Below, piece by piece: positions 24,928 through 33,235 of a stretch of 64,000 nt of DNA. Under the pieces are notes generated by a model. The model saw only the letters and a program-made list of their open reading frames with translations. It did no database searches and was not told the origin of the DNA. Position 1 is the first letter of the stretch; every line of letters begins with the position of its first letter. Position numbers and translations under genes: made by a program. This DNA comes from Fibrobacter sp. UWH6 (GTDB lineage: Bacteria > Fibrobacterota > Fibrobacteria > Fibrobacterales > Fibrobacteraceae): the NCBI RefSeq assembly GCF_900142465.1, contig NZ_FRAX01000004.1, forward strand, positions 186,001 through 250,000, in the 5' to 3' direction.

Positions 24928-27012
24928 ATGAAACGTTTTACCGGTTCTGTGGTGGGAATGCTGGTGTTAAACGCCGCATTTAGTTCTGCTTTGGCTGCCG
25001 ATTGGTATGCCAAGGATAACTTGCAGCCTGGGCATGACCCAAGCATGATTCGCCTGGATGATGGCTATGCTCTCATGAGTACCAATAACCATCTGCAGCT
25101 CTGGACTTCCGAAGACGCCTACACTTGGAAGGATAACGGTCGTACCATGCAGGTTGTGCCGTCCTGGCTTACTCAGTACGCCCCCGGCATGGAAGACGTC
25201 TGGGCTCCGGATATTTACAAGTTTGATGACGAATACCGTGTTTATTACTGCGGTTCTGAATTTGGTAAGCGTAACTCCGCCATCGGTTATACCGCTTCCA
25301 AGTCCATGATTCCAGGTACGGCTGGCTACGGCTGGACCGACAAGGGTCATGTGTTCCACACCAAGGAAGGTACTGACAAGTATAACGCCATTGACTCCGA
25401 TATTATCAAGACTAGCCAGGGTGAATACTGGATGGCCTTCGGTTCTTTTGGCTTGGGCATTCAGCTGATCAAGATTGATGGCAAGACTGGCTACCAGGCT
25501 TCCGATGACATGACTGTCTATAACATTGCCCGTCGTACAAGTACTGCCAGTGGTGGCGCTGAAGAAGGCCCGGCCCTGATTGAACATAATGGCCAGTTCT
25601 TCCTGTTTACTGCATGGGATAAGTGCTGCCAGCAGGGTAACAACATTGAGCAGACCACTTACAAAACCGCCTATGGCCGCGCAGATAAAGTGACCGGTCC
25701 TTACAAGGATAGGGCTGGTTACAACATGGCGACTGGCGGTGGCACTATCTTGCTGGAACGTTATGGTCGCTATGTGGGCCCCGGTGGTGGCGAACCGTTC
25801 CAGGATATTAACCGCGTCCGTTTTGTCCATCACTACTATGATAATGCCGGCGACAAGTACAATCACATCCATATTCGCGATGTCGTTTTCACGGATGACA
25901 ACTGGGCCGAAATGGGCCAGCCTTTCTTGGGGCGTTATTTGAGTGCCGAAGTGGAACATGGTGCTTTGACTCGCGGTGTTAGCGGCGATTTGGTGATTAC
26001 CTCTAGCAAGACTGCGTCTAACGGTGAATACTTGGCTTATATCAATACCGAGGGTACTGTAATTCGTTTGCCTATGAATATTCCCCAGGCGGGTGAATAT
26101 TTGCTGCGCTACCGTTATGCCAATGGCGGTACGGGTGATGCTACCCACGGGGTTTCTGTCAATGGAAAAGAGCTGATTGTGAAATTGCCGCCTACGGGTT
26201 CCTGGGGGACCTTCCCCGAAAATTCTGTGGTCATGATTCCTGCTACACTTAAGCGTGGTGGTAACTTTATTGAAGTTCGCCCCGTTCCCAATGATTTCTT
26301 CTCTGAACTGGACCGCATCGATTTCTTGCGCGTGATCCGTGATACGATTCCGGGTAACGGCTTTGATAATGGTATCCGTATTCGTCTTGATGAAAATGAT
26401 CAGCTAGCTATCAGGGATGGGGGCTATGCCATTTTCGAGAACGTGGTGACGGATTCCATTACAAGTACCGCGGTTCGCATGCAGGTTAAGAATGGTTCTG
26501 GCAAGCTCTCCCTGCACGCTGGAGCCAAGGACGGTAAGGTAATTTCTGAATGCGACTTGAGTAAGACCGTAAAGGCCGAAAACGGCTGGAGCGAGGTTGA
26601 GTGTTCCTCGCTGGGTGGCGAGTCCAAGTTGTCTGGGGTTCAGGATTTTTACCTTACCGCTAGCGGCCAGTCCGGAGAAGTTGTTATTGGCAATATCATC
26701 TTTAAGGCTGCAAGCGTGGAAGCTTCTTCCTCAAGTGATGAAACTGTAGAATCTAGCGACTCCGGTTGCGAATCTGACGAGGATTGCGGTACGGGTATTC
26801 GCGTAAGCGAAATTGCAGGTGCTCGCTTCTCTGTTTCCCGCATGGAAGGTGTCTATAGTGTTCGCCTGAATGACTCTAACATCAATAACGTTTACCTGTT
26901 GAATTCCATGGGTCAAATTGTGGGCGTGCGCAATGTTCGTGGCTCTATGGTGGGTGCAGATGTCCGCTTTGAAAATCTGCCCAAGGGCAATTTCATTGTT
27001 CGCGTGAAGTAA
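24928..27012 (+). CDS. Secreted GH43 arabinanase-like enzyme with CBM6/35-like modules and sorting domain
   Basis: 694 residues from the ATG at 24928. GGAG at 24917-24920 fits this start; the ATG at 24922 is too close. Signal peptide MKRFTGSVVGMLVLNAAFSSALA. The GH43 five-bladed propeller spans ~25-340, with base D37 (GHDPS), pKa modulator about D156 (AIDSDII) and acid about E213 (GGAEEGPAL). The pattern is nearest to endo-1,5-alpha-L-arabinanases, but xylan-active members cannot be excluded. A CBM6/35-like domain follows (YLAYINTEGT ... LLRYRYANGGTG ... LDRIDFLRV), then a partial second module, a Ser/Asp linker and a C-terminal module ending FENLPKGNFIVRVK. It probably forms an operon with the next GH43 gene (38-nt gap, no terminator). 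Confidence 0.85.
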   Translation: MKRFTGSVVGMLVLNAAFSSALAADWYAKDNLQPGHDPSMIRLDDGYALMSTNNHLQLWTSEDAYTWKDNGRTMQVVPSWLTQYAPGMEDVWAPDIYKFDDEYRVYYCGSEFGKRNSAIGYTASKSMIPGTAGYGWTDKGHVFHTKEGTDKYNAIDSDIIKTSQGEYWMAFGSFGLGIQLIKIDGKTGYQASDDMTVYNIARRTSTASGGAEEGPALIEHNGQFFLFTAWDKCCQQGNNIEQTTYKTAYGRADKVTGPYKDRAGYNMATGGGTILLERYGRYVGPGGGEPFQDINRVRFVHHYYDNAGDKYNHIHIRDVVFTDDNWAEMGQPFLGRYLSAEVEHGALTRGVSGDLVITSSKTASNGEYLAYINTEGTVIRLPMNIPQAGEYLLRYRYANGGTGDATHGVSVNGKELIVKLPPTGSWGTFPENSVVMIPATLKRGGNFIEVRPVPNDFFSELDRIDFLRVIRDTIPGNGFDNGIRIRLDENDQLAIRDGGYAIFENVVTDSITSTAVRMQVKNGSGKLSLHAGAKDGKVISECDLSKTVKAENGWSEVECSSLGGESKLSGVQDFYLTASGQSGEVVIGNIIFKAASVEASSSSDETVESSDSGCESDEDCGTGIRVSEIAGARFSVSRMEGVYSVRLNDSNINNVYLLNSMGQIVGVRNVRGSMVGADVRFENLPKGNFIVRVK

Positions 27013-27050
27013 TTAAGGGATATGGCGTAGTTTCAAAAAGAAGTTGGGAT

Positions 27051-28754
27051 ATGGGTATAAGGAAGCATTTGGGGGTTGCAGCTTGTGCAATGGCCGCTGT
27101 GTTTGGGTTTGGCCTTGCACAGGCTGCTAATCCTTTGACTACGGATTTTTATTCTGCAGACGCTGCGGCACTTGTCTACAACGATAGCTTGTTTATTTTT
27201 GCTGGCCACGACGAACAGGGCCCTGAAGGAGCCAACAATAAGTTCTTCTTGATGAACGATTGGCATGTGATGGTCACCGATGATATGGAAAATTATCACG
27301 ATTACGGTGCCGTTCTCAGTTACAAGACTTTCAAGTGGGCTGATGCCAGTGCCTTCGCAGGCCATTGCGAATATCGTAACGGAAAGTTCTACTGGTATGT
27401 GGCGGTTCATCATGCATCCATTAAACAGGATGAAGGATTTGCCATTGGTGTGGCCGTAGCAGATCATCCGTCTGGCCCGTGGAAAGACGCCATCGGTTCT
27501 GCCCTCATTACGGACCTTACTGAAAACGATGTTAAGTTGAATATCGACCCCGCCATCTTCTACGATGGGGACGACATCTGGCTTTATTGGGGCTCCTGGA
27601 GTGCTGGCCGTCGTGTCAAATTGAAAGAGAACATGATCGAGCTGGCAAGCAAGCCCGAAGATATTGGCATCAAGGATTTCTTTGAAGCTCCCTGGATGCA
27701 CAAGTTTCGCGGAAACTACTATTTCAGTTACGCTTCCGGTTATCCGTCTACCACAAATTATTCCATGGCTCCGACCATTAACGGCCCCTGGACTCAGAAG
27801 GGCGTGATTAACGCCAAGGAAGATAATTCCGAAACTAACCACCAGGCCATTTTCAAATATATGGGCCATTGGTACTTTATGCATCACGGCGCCAATTCTC
27901 CAGGTGGCTGGACTTATCGACGTTCCGTGAACATTGATTATCTGTATTACGATCGAGATGGAAACATTCAGAAGATTGTACGTACCGCTGGTGTAGACAA
28001 AGTAAATAATGCCCTTGTAAAGGATGGCGGTTATCGTCTTACGGTAAGCCATAGCAACTTGGCTTTACAGGATGATGGGGATATGGTTGTTCAGCAGACT
28101 GCTGATGAAACTGCAGATAATCAACTTTGGGTAATCGCTCAGGGGAAAACCAAGCGTCACTACACTTTGCAGAATTATGGTACCAAGAAGTATTATTGCC
28201 CGTCTGCAACCTTGCTGGATACGGTTCGCACCAGCGCTACGCCCTGCGAAATCCGCATTGAGAATGCTTCTGAAAAGAAGGGCTACTTCCTGTTTGCCAA
28301 TTACGATGATGATTATCTTGGCGACATCCTGAATATTTCCAAGGATCCTGGCGTGCCCTTGATCACCTGGGTTCGCACTGGAACTGATAATCAGAAGATT
28401 CAGTTTAAAGCTGCTGAATTGCCTAAGGATCCTGAAAGTTCTTCTTCTGACGTAGTTCCGAACTCCTCTTCCAGCGTCATTCTGAGCGGTAGCGAAGAAT
28501 CCAGTAACTGTGAAAATTCCAGTGACGAAAACTGCAAAACGGGATTGCGTTTGAAGGTCGAGAAACCTTCTATGAACTACGACATGTCTGCCGGGATTGT
28601 CCGCTTGGAAAATGATTCTCATTGGACCATCTTTACCTTGAATGGCAATGTCGTCCAGTGCGGATTCGGTTCTCGGATTGCGTTGAAGAGCATGCCCAAG
28701 GGATCCTATCTTGTGCGAGTTGGACGCGAAACTTTGAAGATTGTAACTCACTAA
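27051..28754 (+). CDS. Secreted GH43 enzyme (xylosidase/arabinofuranosidase-like) with trefoil-like module
   Basis: 567 residues with signal peptide (MGIRKHLGVAACAMAAVFGFGLAQA). The GH43 domain at ~26-310 has base D37 (SADAAALV, with DAA instead of the usual DPS), modulator D in NIDPAIFY, and acid E in FEAPWMH. It is probably an exo-acting beta-xylosidase or alpha-L-arabinofuranosidase on arabinoxylan. Residues ~320-460 (YRLTVSHSNLALQDDGDMVV ... DNQLWVIAQGK ... GDILNISKD) resemble a ricin-type beta-trefoil carbohydrate-binding module. A poly-Ser linker (SSSSDVVPNSSSSV) precedes a short sorting-type C-terminus ending PKGSYLVRVGRETLKIVTH. A terminator follows at 28777. Confidence 0.85.
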   Translation: MGIRKHLGVAACAMAAVFGFGLAQAANPLTTDFYSADAAALVYNDSLFIFAGHDEQGPEGANNKFFLMNDWHVMVTDDMENYHDYGAVLSYKTFKWADASAFAGHCEYRNGKFYWYVAVHHASIKQDEGFAIGVAVADHPSGPWKDAIGSALITDLTENDVKLNIDPAIFYDGDDIWLYWGSWSAGRRVKLKENMIELASKPEDIGIKDFFEAPWMHKFRGNYYFSYASGYPSTTNYSMAPTINGPWTQKGVINAKEDNSETNHQAIFKYMGHWYFMHHGANSPGGWTYRRSVNIDYLYYDRDGNIQKIVRTAGVDKVNNALVKDGGYRLTVSHSNLALQDDGDMVVQQTADETADNQLWVIAQGKTKRHYTLQNYGTKKYYCPSATLLDTVRTSATPCEIRIENASEKKGYFLFANYDDDYLGDILNISKDPGVPLITWVRTGTDNQKIQFKAAELPKDPESSSSDVVPNSSSSVILSGSEESSNCENSSDENCKTGLRLKVEKPSMNYDMSAGIVRLENDSHWTIFTLNGNVVQCGFGSRIALKSMPKGSYLVRVGRETLKIVTH

Positions 28755-28776
28755 CTTATGATTCTTTAGCGAATGG

Positions 28777-28804
28777 GCCTGCTGAAAAATGCAGGCTCTT
28801 TTTT
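28777..28804 (+). terminator. Terminator of the GH43 operon
   Basis: GCCTGC (28777-28782) pairs with GCAGGC (28791-28796), followed by TCTTTTTT. The GH43 fragment downstream begins directly after it. Confidence 0.85.
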
Positions 28805-29843
28805 ATTGTTTCAAGTGACTCGCGGTACCAAGGCCTCCGGCAATGAATACCTGGGCTATATCAATACCAAGGGCTCCAAGATTCACCTGCCTATGAACAT
28901 TATGCAGGCTGGCGATTATCTGCTGCGCTATCGTTACGCCAACGGCGGTACAGGTACCGCTACGCATAACGTAACGGTCAACGGCGTGGCTCAGGATGTT
29001 AAGCTTCCTGCAACTGGTGCCTGGGGAGAATTCTCGGAAAAGTCTGTAGTGTTGATTCCTGCCACACTTAAGCGTGGCGGCAACTTCATTGATGTAAGTC
29101 CTGTGCCCAATGGTTCCAACTTTGCGGAACTGGACCGCATCGACTTCCTCCGCGTTAACCGCGATGCCATTCCCGGTAATGGCTTCGATAATGGTATCCG
29201 CATCCGTTTGAACGAAAAGGATGAACTCGCCATGAAGGATGGCGGCTACGCCTTGTTCGAAAATGTGGTTACTGATTCCATTGCCAGCAATTCAGTTCGC
29301 GTTCAGGTGAAGGGTTCTTCTGGTAAGTTGACTCTTCGCTCAGGCTCCAAGTCCGGTACCGTAATTTCTGAATGTGACTTGGGCAAAGGAATTGCATCTG
29401 CTGGTGGCTGGAATGAAGTGGAATGTTCCGCTCTTGGTGGCGACGAGAAGCTGGCTGGCGTGCAGGATTTCTTCCTTACTGCAAGTGAGGTTTCTGGCGA
29501 AGTGGCTGTGGGAAACATCATGTTCAAGTCGAAGGCGGTAGAATCGGAATCCAGTTCTAGTGAAAACGCGGAATCTGGCAACACCGAATGTGTTGTTGAT
29601 GATGGCGAGTGTGGAGGTTCTGCTATTCATGCGAAGGTTTGGCCGGTGGAAGCTCGCTATACGGTTGCCCGCATGGGTGATACTTATAGCGTTCGCTTGA
29701 ACCGCAATGGTTTCCAGAATGTCTACCTCTTGAATTCCATGGGACGGGTCATAGGTGCCCGCAACGTTCGCGGCGCTTTGGCAGGTACAGAAGTTCGCTT
29801 TGAAAACTTGCCCAAGGGCAATTTCATTGTACAGGTGAAGTAA
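28805..29843 (+). pseudogene. C-terminal duplicate of the 24928 GH43 gene, catalytic domain and signal peptide lost
   Basis: From about 28815 the reading frame aligns throughout with the C-terminal ~340 residues of the enzyme at 24928: GNEYLGYINTKGSKIHLPMN versus GEYLAYINTEGTVIRLPMN, then the same CBM6/35-like, partial CBM, Ser-linker and sorting modules, ending PKGNFIVQVK. There is no GH43 catalytic domain, signal peptide or ribosome-binding site, and the only upstream in-frame ATG lies inside the preceding terminator hairpin. It is best read as the remnant of a duplicated GH43 gene whose 5' part was lost by recombination. The frame is still open and the identity high, so the event is fairly recent. 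It might also serve as a recombination donor. Confidence 0.8.
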
Positions 29844-29882
29844 CCTGTTGCCGAGAATTTTAAGATTTCCTAATTTTAAGCT

Positions 29883-29985
29883 ATACGGGAGCTGGTTAAA
29901 CCGGCTGAGAGGAAATTTCGCCTGGTAGCCGAGTTGGCGCCGCGTAGATTTCGACCGCACCTGATTTGGATAATGCCAACGGAGG
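29883..29985 (+). promoter_or_regulatory. TPP riboswitch (THI element)
   Basis: The conserved core is present: CGGCTGAGAGG (29902-29912) and, after an extended P3 arm, CGCACCTGAT (29956-29965), then TTGGATAATGCC and AACGGAGG. It directly precedes thiS. The 3' end contains the GGAGG Shine-Dalgarno sequence, so thiamine pyrophosphate binding most likely blocks translation initiation. The P3 arm is longer than the minimal form (GAAATTTCGCC on one side, GGCG ... GATTTC on the other). Confidence 0.9.
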
Positions 29986-29989
29986 TATG

Positions 29990-30199
29990 ATGATTAAAGT
30001 AAATGGTATTGACATCGAAGCAGACGGAACCGTTTTTGCTGGCAAGACCGTCGCGGAATACCTTTCCACCACAAATTTTGACTGCAAGCGCATCGCTGTT
30101 GAAAAGAATGGCGATATTGTACCTAAGGCCAAGTATGGCGAAACTCTCCTTGCAGAAGGGGATTCTCTGGAAGTTGTCAGTTTTGTGGGAGGGGGCTAG
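29990..30199 (+). CDS. thiS: Sulfur carrier protein ThiS
   Basis: 69 residues, ubiquitin-like sulfur carrier for thiazole synthesis. The C-terminus is ...EVVSFVGGG, so the Gly-Gly tail adenylated by ThiF and loaded as thiocarboxylate is present, with one extra Gly. ATGs occur at 29987 and 29990; the second is 4 nt from the GGAGG and is preferred. It is the first gene behind the TPP riboswitch and is followed within 1-2 nt by thiF. Confidence 0.9.
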   Translation: MIKVNGIDIEADGTVFAGKTVAEYLSTTNFDCKRIAVEKNGDIVPKAKYGETLLAEGDSLEVVSFVGGG

Positions 30200-30200
30200 T

Positions 30201-30839
30201 TTGGAACCGCGCATGCCCTCACGAGAGGAAATGCTCTCTGCCTTGGTGGAACGACAAGGTGCTGAGAATGTTCAGAAATTGCAGGCGGCCACGGTGGCGG
30301 TCTGTGGTCTGGGAGGCCTTGGGTCCAATGTGGCTATCGCTCTGGCTCGTGCCGGCGTAGGCAAGCTTATTCTTATTGACTTTGACTGCGTCGACGTTAC
30401 CAATTTGCACCGACAGCAGTACAAGGCAAGCCAGGTTGGTGTGGCGAAGGCTGTTGCTCTGCCCGAAAACTTGCGAGAAATTGCACCGTATATTGAACTG
30501 GAATCCCATCAGGTTCGCGTCACTGAGGAAAACGTGATGGAACTGGTTGGGACGGCGGACGTCGTGGTGGAAGCCTTTGATAATGCGGAAGCCAAGGCCA
30601 TGCTGGTGAACGCCGTGCTGGAAAATGGAAAGACTCTGGTGGCGGCCTCCGGAATGGCTGGCTTTGGGGATGCCAACAGCATCCAGACTCGCCGCGTATC
30701 CAAGAAGTTTTATTTGTGCGGCGATGGCGTCAGTGATGTAAATGATGGGGTAGGGCTTGTGGCTCCCCGCGTCATGGCCTGTGCTGCCCACCAGGCGCAA
30801 ACCGTAGTGCGCTTGATCTGTGGAATGGAGCCAAAGTAG
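30201..30839 (+). CDS. thiF: ThiF-type sulfur carrier adenylyltransferase
   Basis: 212 residues from a TTG at 30201, favoured because GGGAGGGGG (30187-30195) lies at the right distance; ATG 30213 is the alternative. The E1-like Rossmann motif GLGGLGSN with LILIDFDCVDVTNLHRQQ binds ATP and activates the ThiS C-terminus. It is the short ThiF form without the zinc-binding CxxC pairs of E. coli ThiF, typical of anaerobes. A ~120-nt gap with hairpin-cassette repeats separates it from thiG. Confidence 0.85.
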   Translation: MEPRMPSREEMLSALVERQGAENVQKLQAATVAVCGLGGLGSNVAIALARAGVGKLILIDFDCVDVTNLHRQQYKASQVGVAKAVALPENLREIAPYIELESHQVRVTEENVMELVGTADVVVEAFDNAEAKAMLVNAVLENGKTLVAASGMAGFGDANSIQTRRVSKKFYLCGDGVSDVNDGVGLVAPRVMACAAHQAQTVVRLICGMEPK

Positions 30840-30884
30840 TCCCACTTTTTTATTTTTCAAGAAAAATGTTGAAGTGTAGCTGGT

Positions 30885-30956
30885 TTCGTAACCCTCGCAC
30901 CTCGAAGCTGCGAAGCAGCGACCTCAAACCTCAAAGCGCCTTTGGCGCGCCCTAAT
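30885..30956. repeat. Intergenic hairpin cassette (thiF-thiG)
   Basis: In minus orientation this contains the GAGGTTTGAGGTC and GAGGTGCGAGG modules with two palindromes, GCTGCGAAGCAGC and GCGCCTTTGGCGC. It belongs to the dispersed family also seen at 31731, 55763, 56362, 61190 and 62808. Confidence 0.6.
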
Positions 30957-30958
30957 AT

Positions 30959-31729
30959 ATGGAAAACGATAAACTTGTTCTTGGCGGTCATGAGTTCAAC
31001 TCCCGCTTTATTCTCGGTTCTGGTAAGTACTCCCTGAAGCTGATTGAGGCTGCGGTGCAGTACGCCGGTGCAGAAATCATTACCTGCGCCGTTCGCCGTG
31101 CCAATACCAAGGAACACGAAAACATCCTGGATTACATTCCCAAGAGTGCAACCCTTCTGCCCAATACTTCTGGCGCCCGCAACGCCGACGAAGCAGTCCG
31201 TATAGCACGCCTTGCCCGCGAACTGGGCTGCGGCGATTTCGTGAAGATCGAAATCATGCGCGACTCCAAGTACCTGCTGCCGGACAACTACGAAACCATC
31301 AAGGCTACTGAAATTCTTGCCAAGGAAGGCTTTGTGGTGCTGCCTTACATGCACGCCGACTTGAACGTGGCACGCGACCTGGTGAATGCCGGTGCTGCCG
31401 CAGTGATGCCTCTGGCCGCTCCCATTGGTTCCAATCGCGGTCTTTCCGCCAAGGATTTCATCCAGATTCTCATCGACGAAATTGAACTTCCCATTATCGT
31501 AGATGCTGGTATCGGTAAGCCATCCCAGGCTTGTGAAGCCATGGAAATGGGTGCCGCCGCCGTCATGGCGAACACTGCTCTTGCTACCGCCGGTGACTTG
31601 CCTCGCATGGCCGCCGCTTTCAAGTCCGCCATCGAAGCTGGCCGTAACGCCTACCTCTCCGGTATGGGCCGCGTGCTGGTTCGTGGTGCCGCCGCCAGCG
31701 ATCCCCTTACAGGATTCCTGAGAGACTAA
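30959..31729 (+). CDS. thiG: Thiazole synthase ThiG
   Basis: 256 residues, TIM-barrel enzyme forming the thiazole phosphate ring from deoxyxylulose 5-phosphate, dehydroglycine and ThiS thiocarboxylate. Signatures are FILGSGKYS at the N-terminus, the Schiff-base Lys in FVKIEIMRD, the [13 protein letters not shown] block, [11 protein letters not shown] and [10 protein letters not shown]. No clear ribosome-binding site is seen, so expression probably depends on readthrough in the operon. Confidence 0.95.
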   Translation: MENDKLVLGGHEFNSRFILGSGKYSLKLIEAAVQYAGAEIITCAVRRANTKEHENILDYIPKSATLLPNTSGARNADEAVRIARLARELGCGDFVKIEIMRDSKYLLPDNYETIKATEILAKEGFVVLPYMHADLNVARDLVNAGAAAVMPLAAPIGSNRGLSAKDFIQILIDEIELPIIVDAGIGKPSQACEAMEMGAAAVMANTALATAGDLPRMAAAFKSAIEAGRNAYLSGMGRVLVRGAAASDPLTGFLRD

Positions 31730-31730
31730 C

Positions 31731-31860
31731 AGGTACGAGGTCGCTTCGCTTTCAGGTATGAGCACGTTCGCATCCTGCGGATGCTCACTTTGAGCTTAAA
31801 GCAAGGCGGCTTCGCCGCGATTATTTATCTCACAACTCATAGCAGCGAAGCTGCGGGCTG
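31731..31860. repeat. Intergenic hairpin cassettes (thiG-thiH)
   Basis: Contains the modules ACGAGGTCGCTTCGCTTTCAG and GGTATGAGC, plus palindromes CGGCTTCGCCG (31808-31818) and GCAGCGAAGCTGC (31843-31855). It fills the whole gap between two genes of one operon, so it is transcribed. Confidence 0.6.
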
Positions 31861-31874
31861 ATAACTGATAGCTT

Positions 31875-33185
31875 ATGAACAATTATCACGACGAACGTTA
31901 TTTTATTGATTCCGATACCTTGTCTCCCGAGGCATTGGCCCGTAAGCACCGTATCGAAACAGATCCTTCCGCGCGCTCCAACCACATGGAATACATGAAG
32001 GGTATGGAAGTCATCCAGTCCGACATTTATGGCAAGGTCATGGGACATGTGGATTCCGTAGACTTCAGTAAGTACACTGCTCGTGATGTGCTGGCTGCAT
32101 TGGATCATCACACTTGCACTGTGGAAGATTTCAAGGCGCTCCTTTCTCCGGCAGCTGCTCCGTTCCTTGAAAAGATGGCCCAGAAGGCAAAGCTGGAAAC
32201 CAGCAAGCACTTTGGCAATACGGTCTATTTCTTTACTCCGTTGTACATCGCCAACTACTGCGAAAACTACTGCGTCTATTGCGGCTTCAACTGCTACAAC
32301 AAAATCAAGCGCATGCAGCTTTCCATGGAGCAGATTGAACACGAAATGAAGGTCATCGCCGACAGCGGCATGGAAGAAGTGCTGATCCTCACCGGCGAAA
32401 GCCGCGCCAAGAGCAGCGTGGAATACATCGGTGAAGCCTGCAAGATTGCCCACAAGTATTTCCGTATGGTGGGTGTGGAAGTTTACCCCATGAACACCGA
32501 CGAGTACAAGTACCTGCACGAATGTGGGGTAGACTACGTGACGGTCTTTCAGGAAACCTACGACAAGGTTCGTTACGAACAACTTCACCTGCTGGGTCAC
32601 AAGCGTATCTATCCGTACCGTTTCGACTCCCAGGAACGCGCCCTCATGGGTGGCATGCGCGGTTGCGGTTTCTCCGCATTGCTTGGCCTTTCCGACTTCC
32701 GCAAAGATGCCCTGGCCAGCGCCCTCCACGTGTTCTATCTGCAGAAGAAGTATCCTCATGCAGAAATGAGCCTGTCCTGCCCACGCCTTCGTCCCATCGT
32801 GAACAACGACAAGATTAATCCTCTTGACGTTCACGAAAAGGAACTTTGCCAGGTACTGTGCGCCTACCGCATCTTCATGCCCTTTGTTGGCATTACCGTC
32901 TCCAGCCGCGAATCCAAGGAATTCCGCAACGGCATCGTAAAGATTGCCGCTACCAAGGTTTCCGCAGGTGTATCCACAGGCGTTGGCGACCACGAGGAAA
33001 AGTACAAGGACAGCGACGACGAGGTTAAAACCAAGACCGCCGACGTAAACGCCGGCAAGAAGACTTCCGATGCCGAGGGCGATGAGCAGTTCGAAATCAA
33101 CGACAACCGTAGTTTCAACGCCATGTACAAGGATATTAGCGGCGAAGGCCTCCAGCCCGTGCTAAATGACTATTTGTACGTGTAG
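31875..33185 (+). CDS. thiH: Tyrosine lyase ThiH (radical SAM)
   Basis: 436 residues. The radical-SAM cluster motif CENYCVYCGFNC (CxxxCxxC) sits around residue 132. The protein splits tyrosine to give dehydroglycine for ThiG, the oxygen-independent route. The C-terminal region has a charged insertion (residues ~370-400, KYKDSDDEVKTKTADVNAGK) before the usual QFEINDNRS ending, which is unusual compared with the family. The final residues are DYLYV. Confidence 0.95.
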   Translation: MNNYHDERYFIDSDTLSPEALARKHRIETDPSARSNHMEYMKGMEVIQSDIYGKVMGHVDSVDFSKYTARDVLAALDHHTCTVEDFKALLSPAAAPFLEKMAQKAKLETSKHFGNTVYFFTPLYIANYCENYCVYCGFNCYNKIKRMQLSMEQIEHEMKVIADSGMEEVLILTGESRAKSSVEYIGEACKIAHKYFRMVGVEVYPMNTDEYKYLHECGVDYVTVFQETYDKVRYEQLHLLGHKRIYPYRFDSQERALMGGMRGCGFSALLGLSDFRKDALASALHVFYLQKKYPHAEMSLSCPRLRPIVNNDKINPLDVHEKELCQVLCAYRIFMPFVGITVSSRESKEFRNGIVKIAATKVSAGVSTGVGDHEEKYKDSDDEVKTKTADVNAGKKTSDAEGDEQFEINDNRSFNAMYKDISGEGLQPVLNDYLYV

Positions 33186-33235
33186 TTTAAACCATCGGGA
33201 TGCCGTCGACTTGATTTTTATTTAGATTATTTGCG

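Noticed and set aside
28773-28815. ATG at 28773 as true start of the GH43 C-terminal fragment
   Set aside because: The codon lies inside the terminator hairpin and the first residues (MGLLKNAGSF) do not match the parent gene or a signal peptide.
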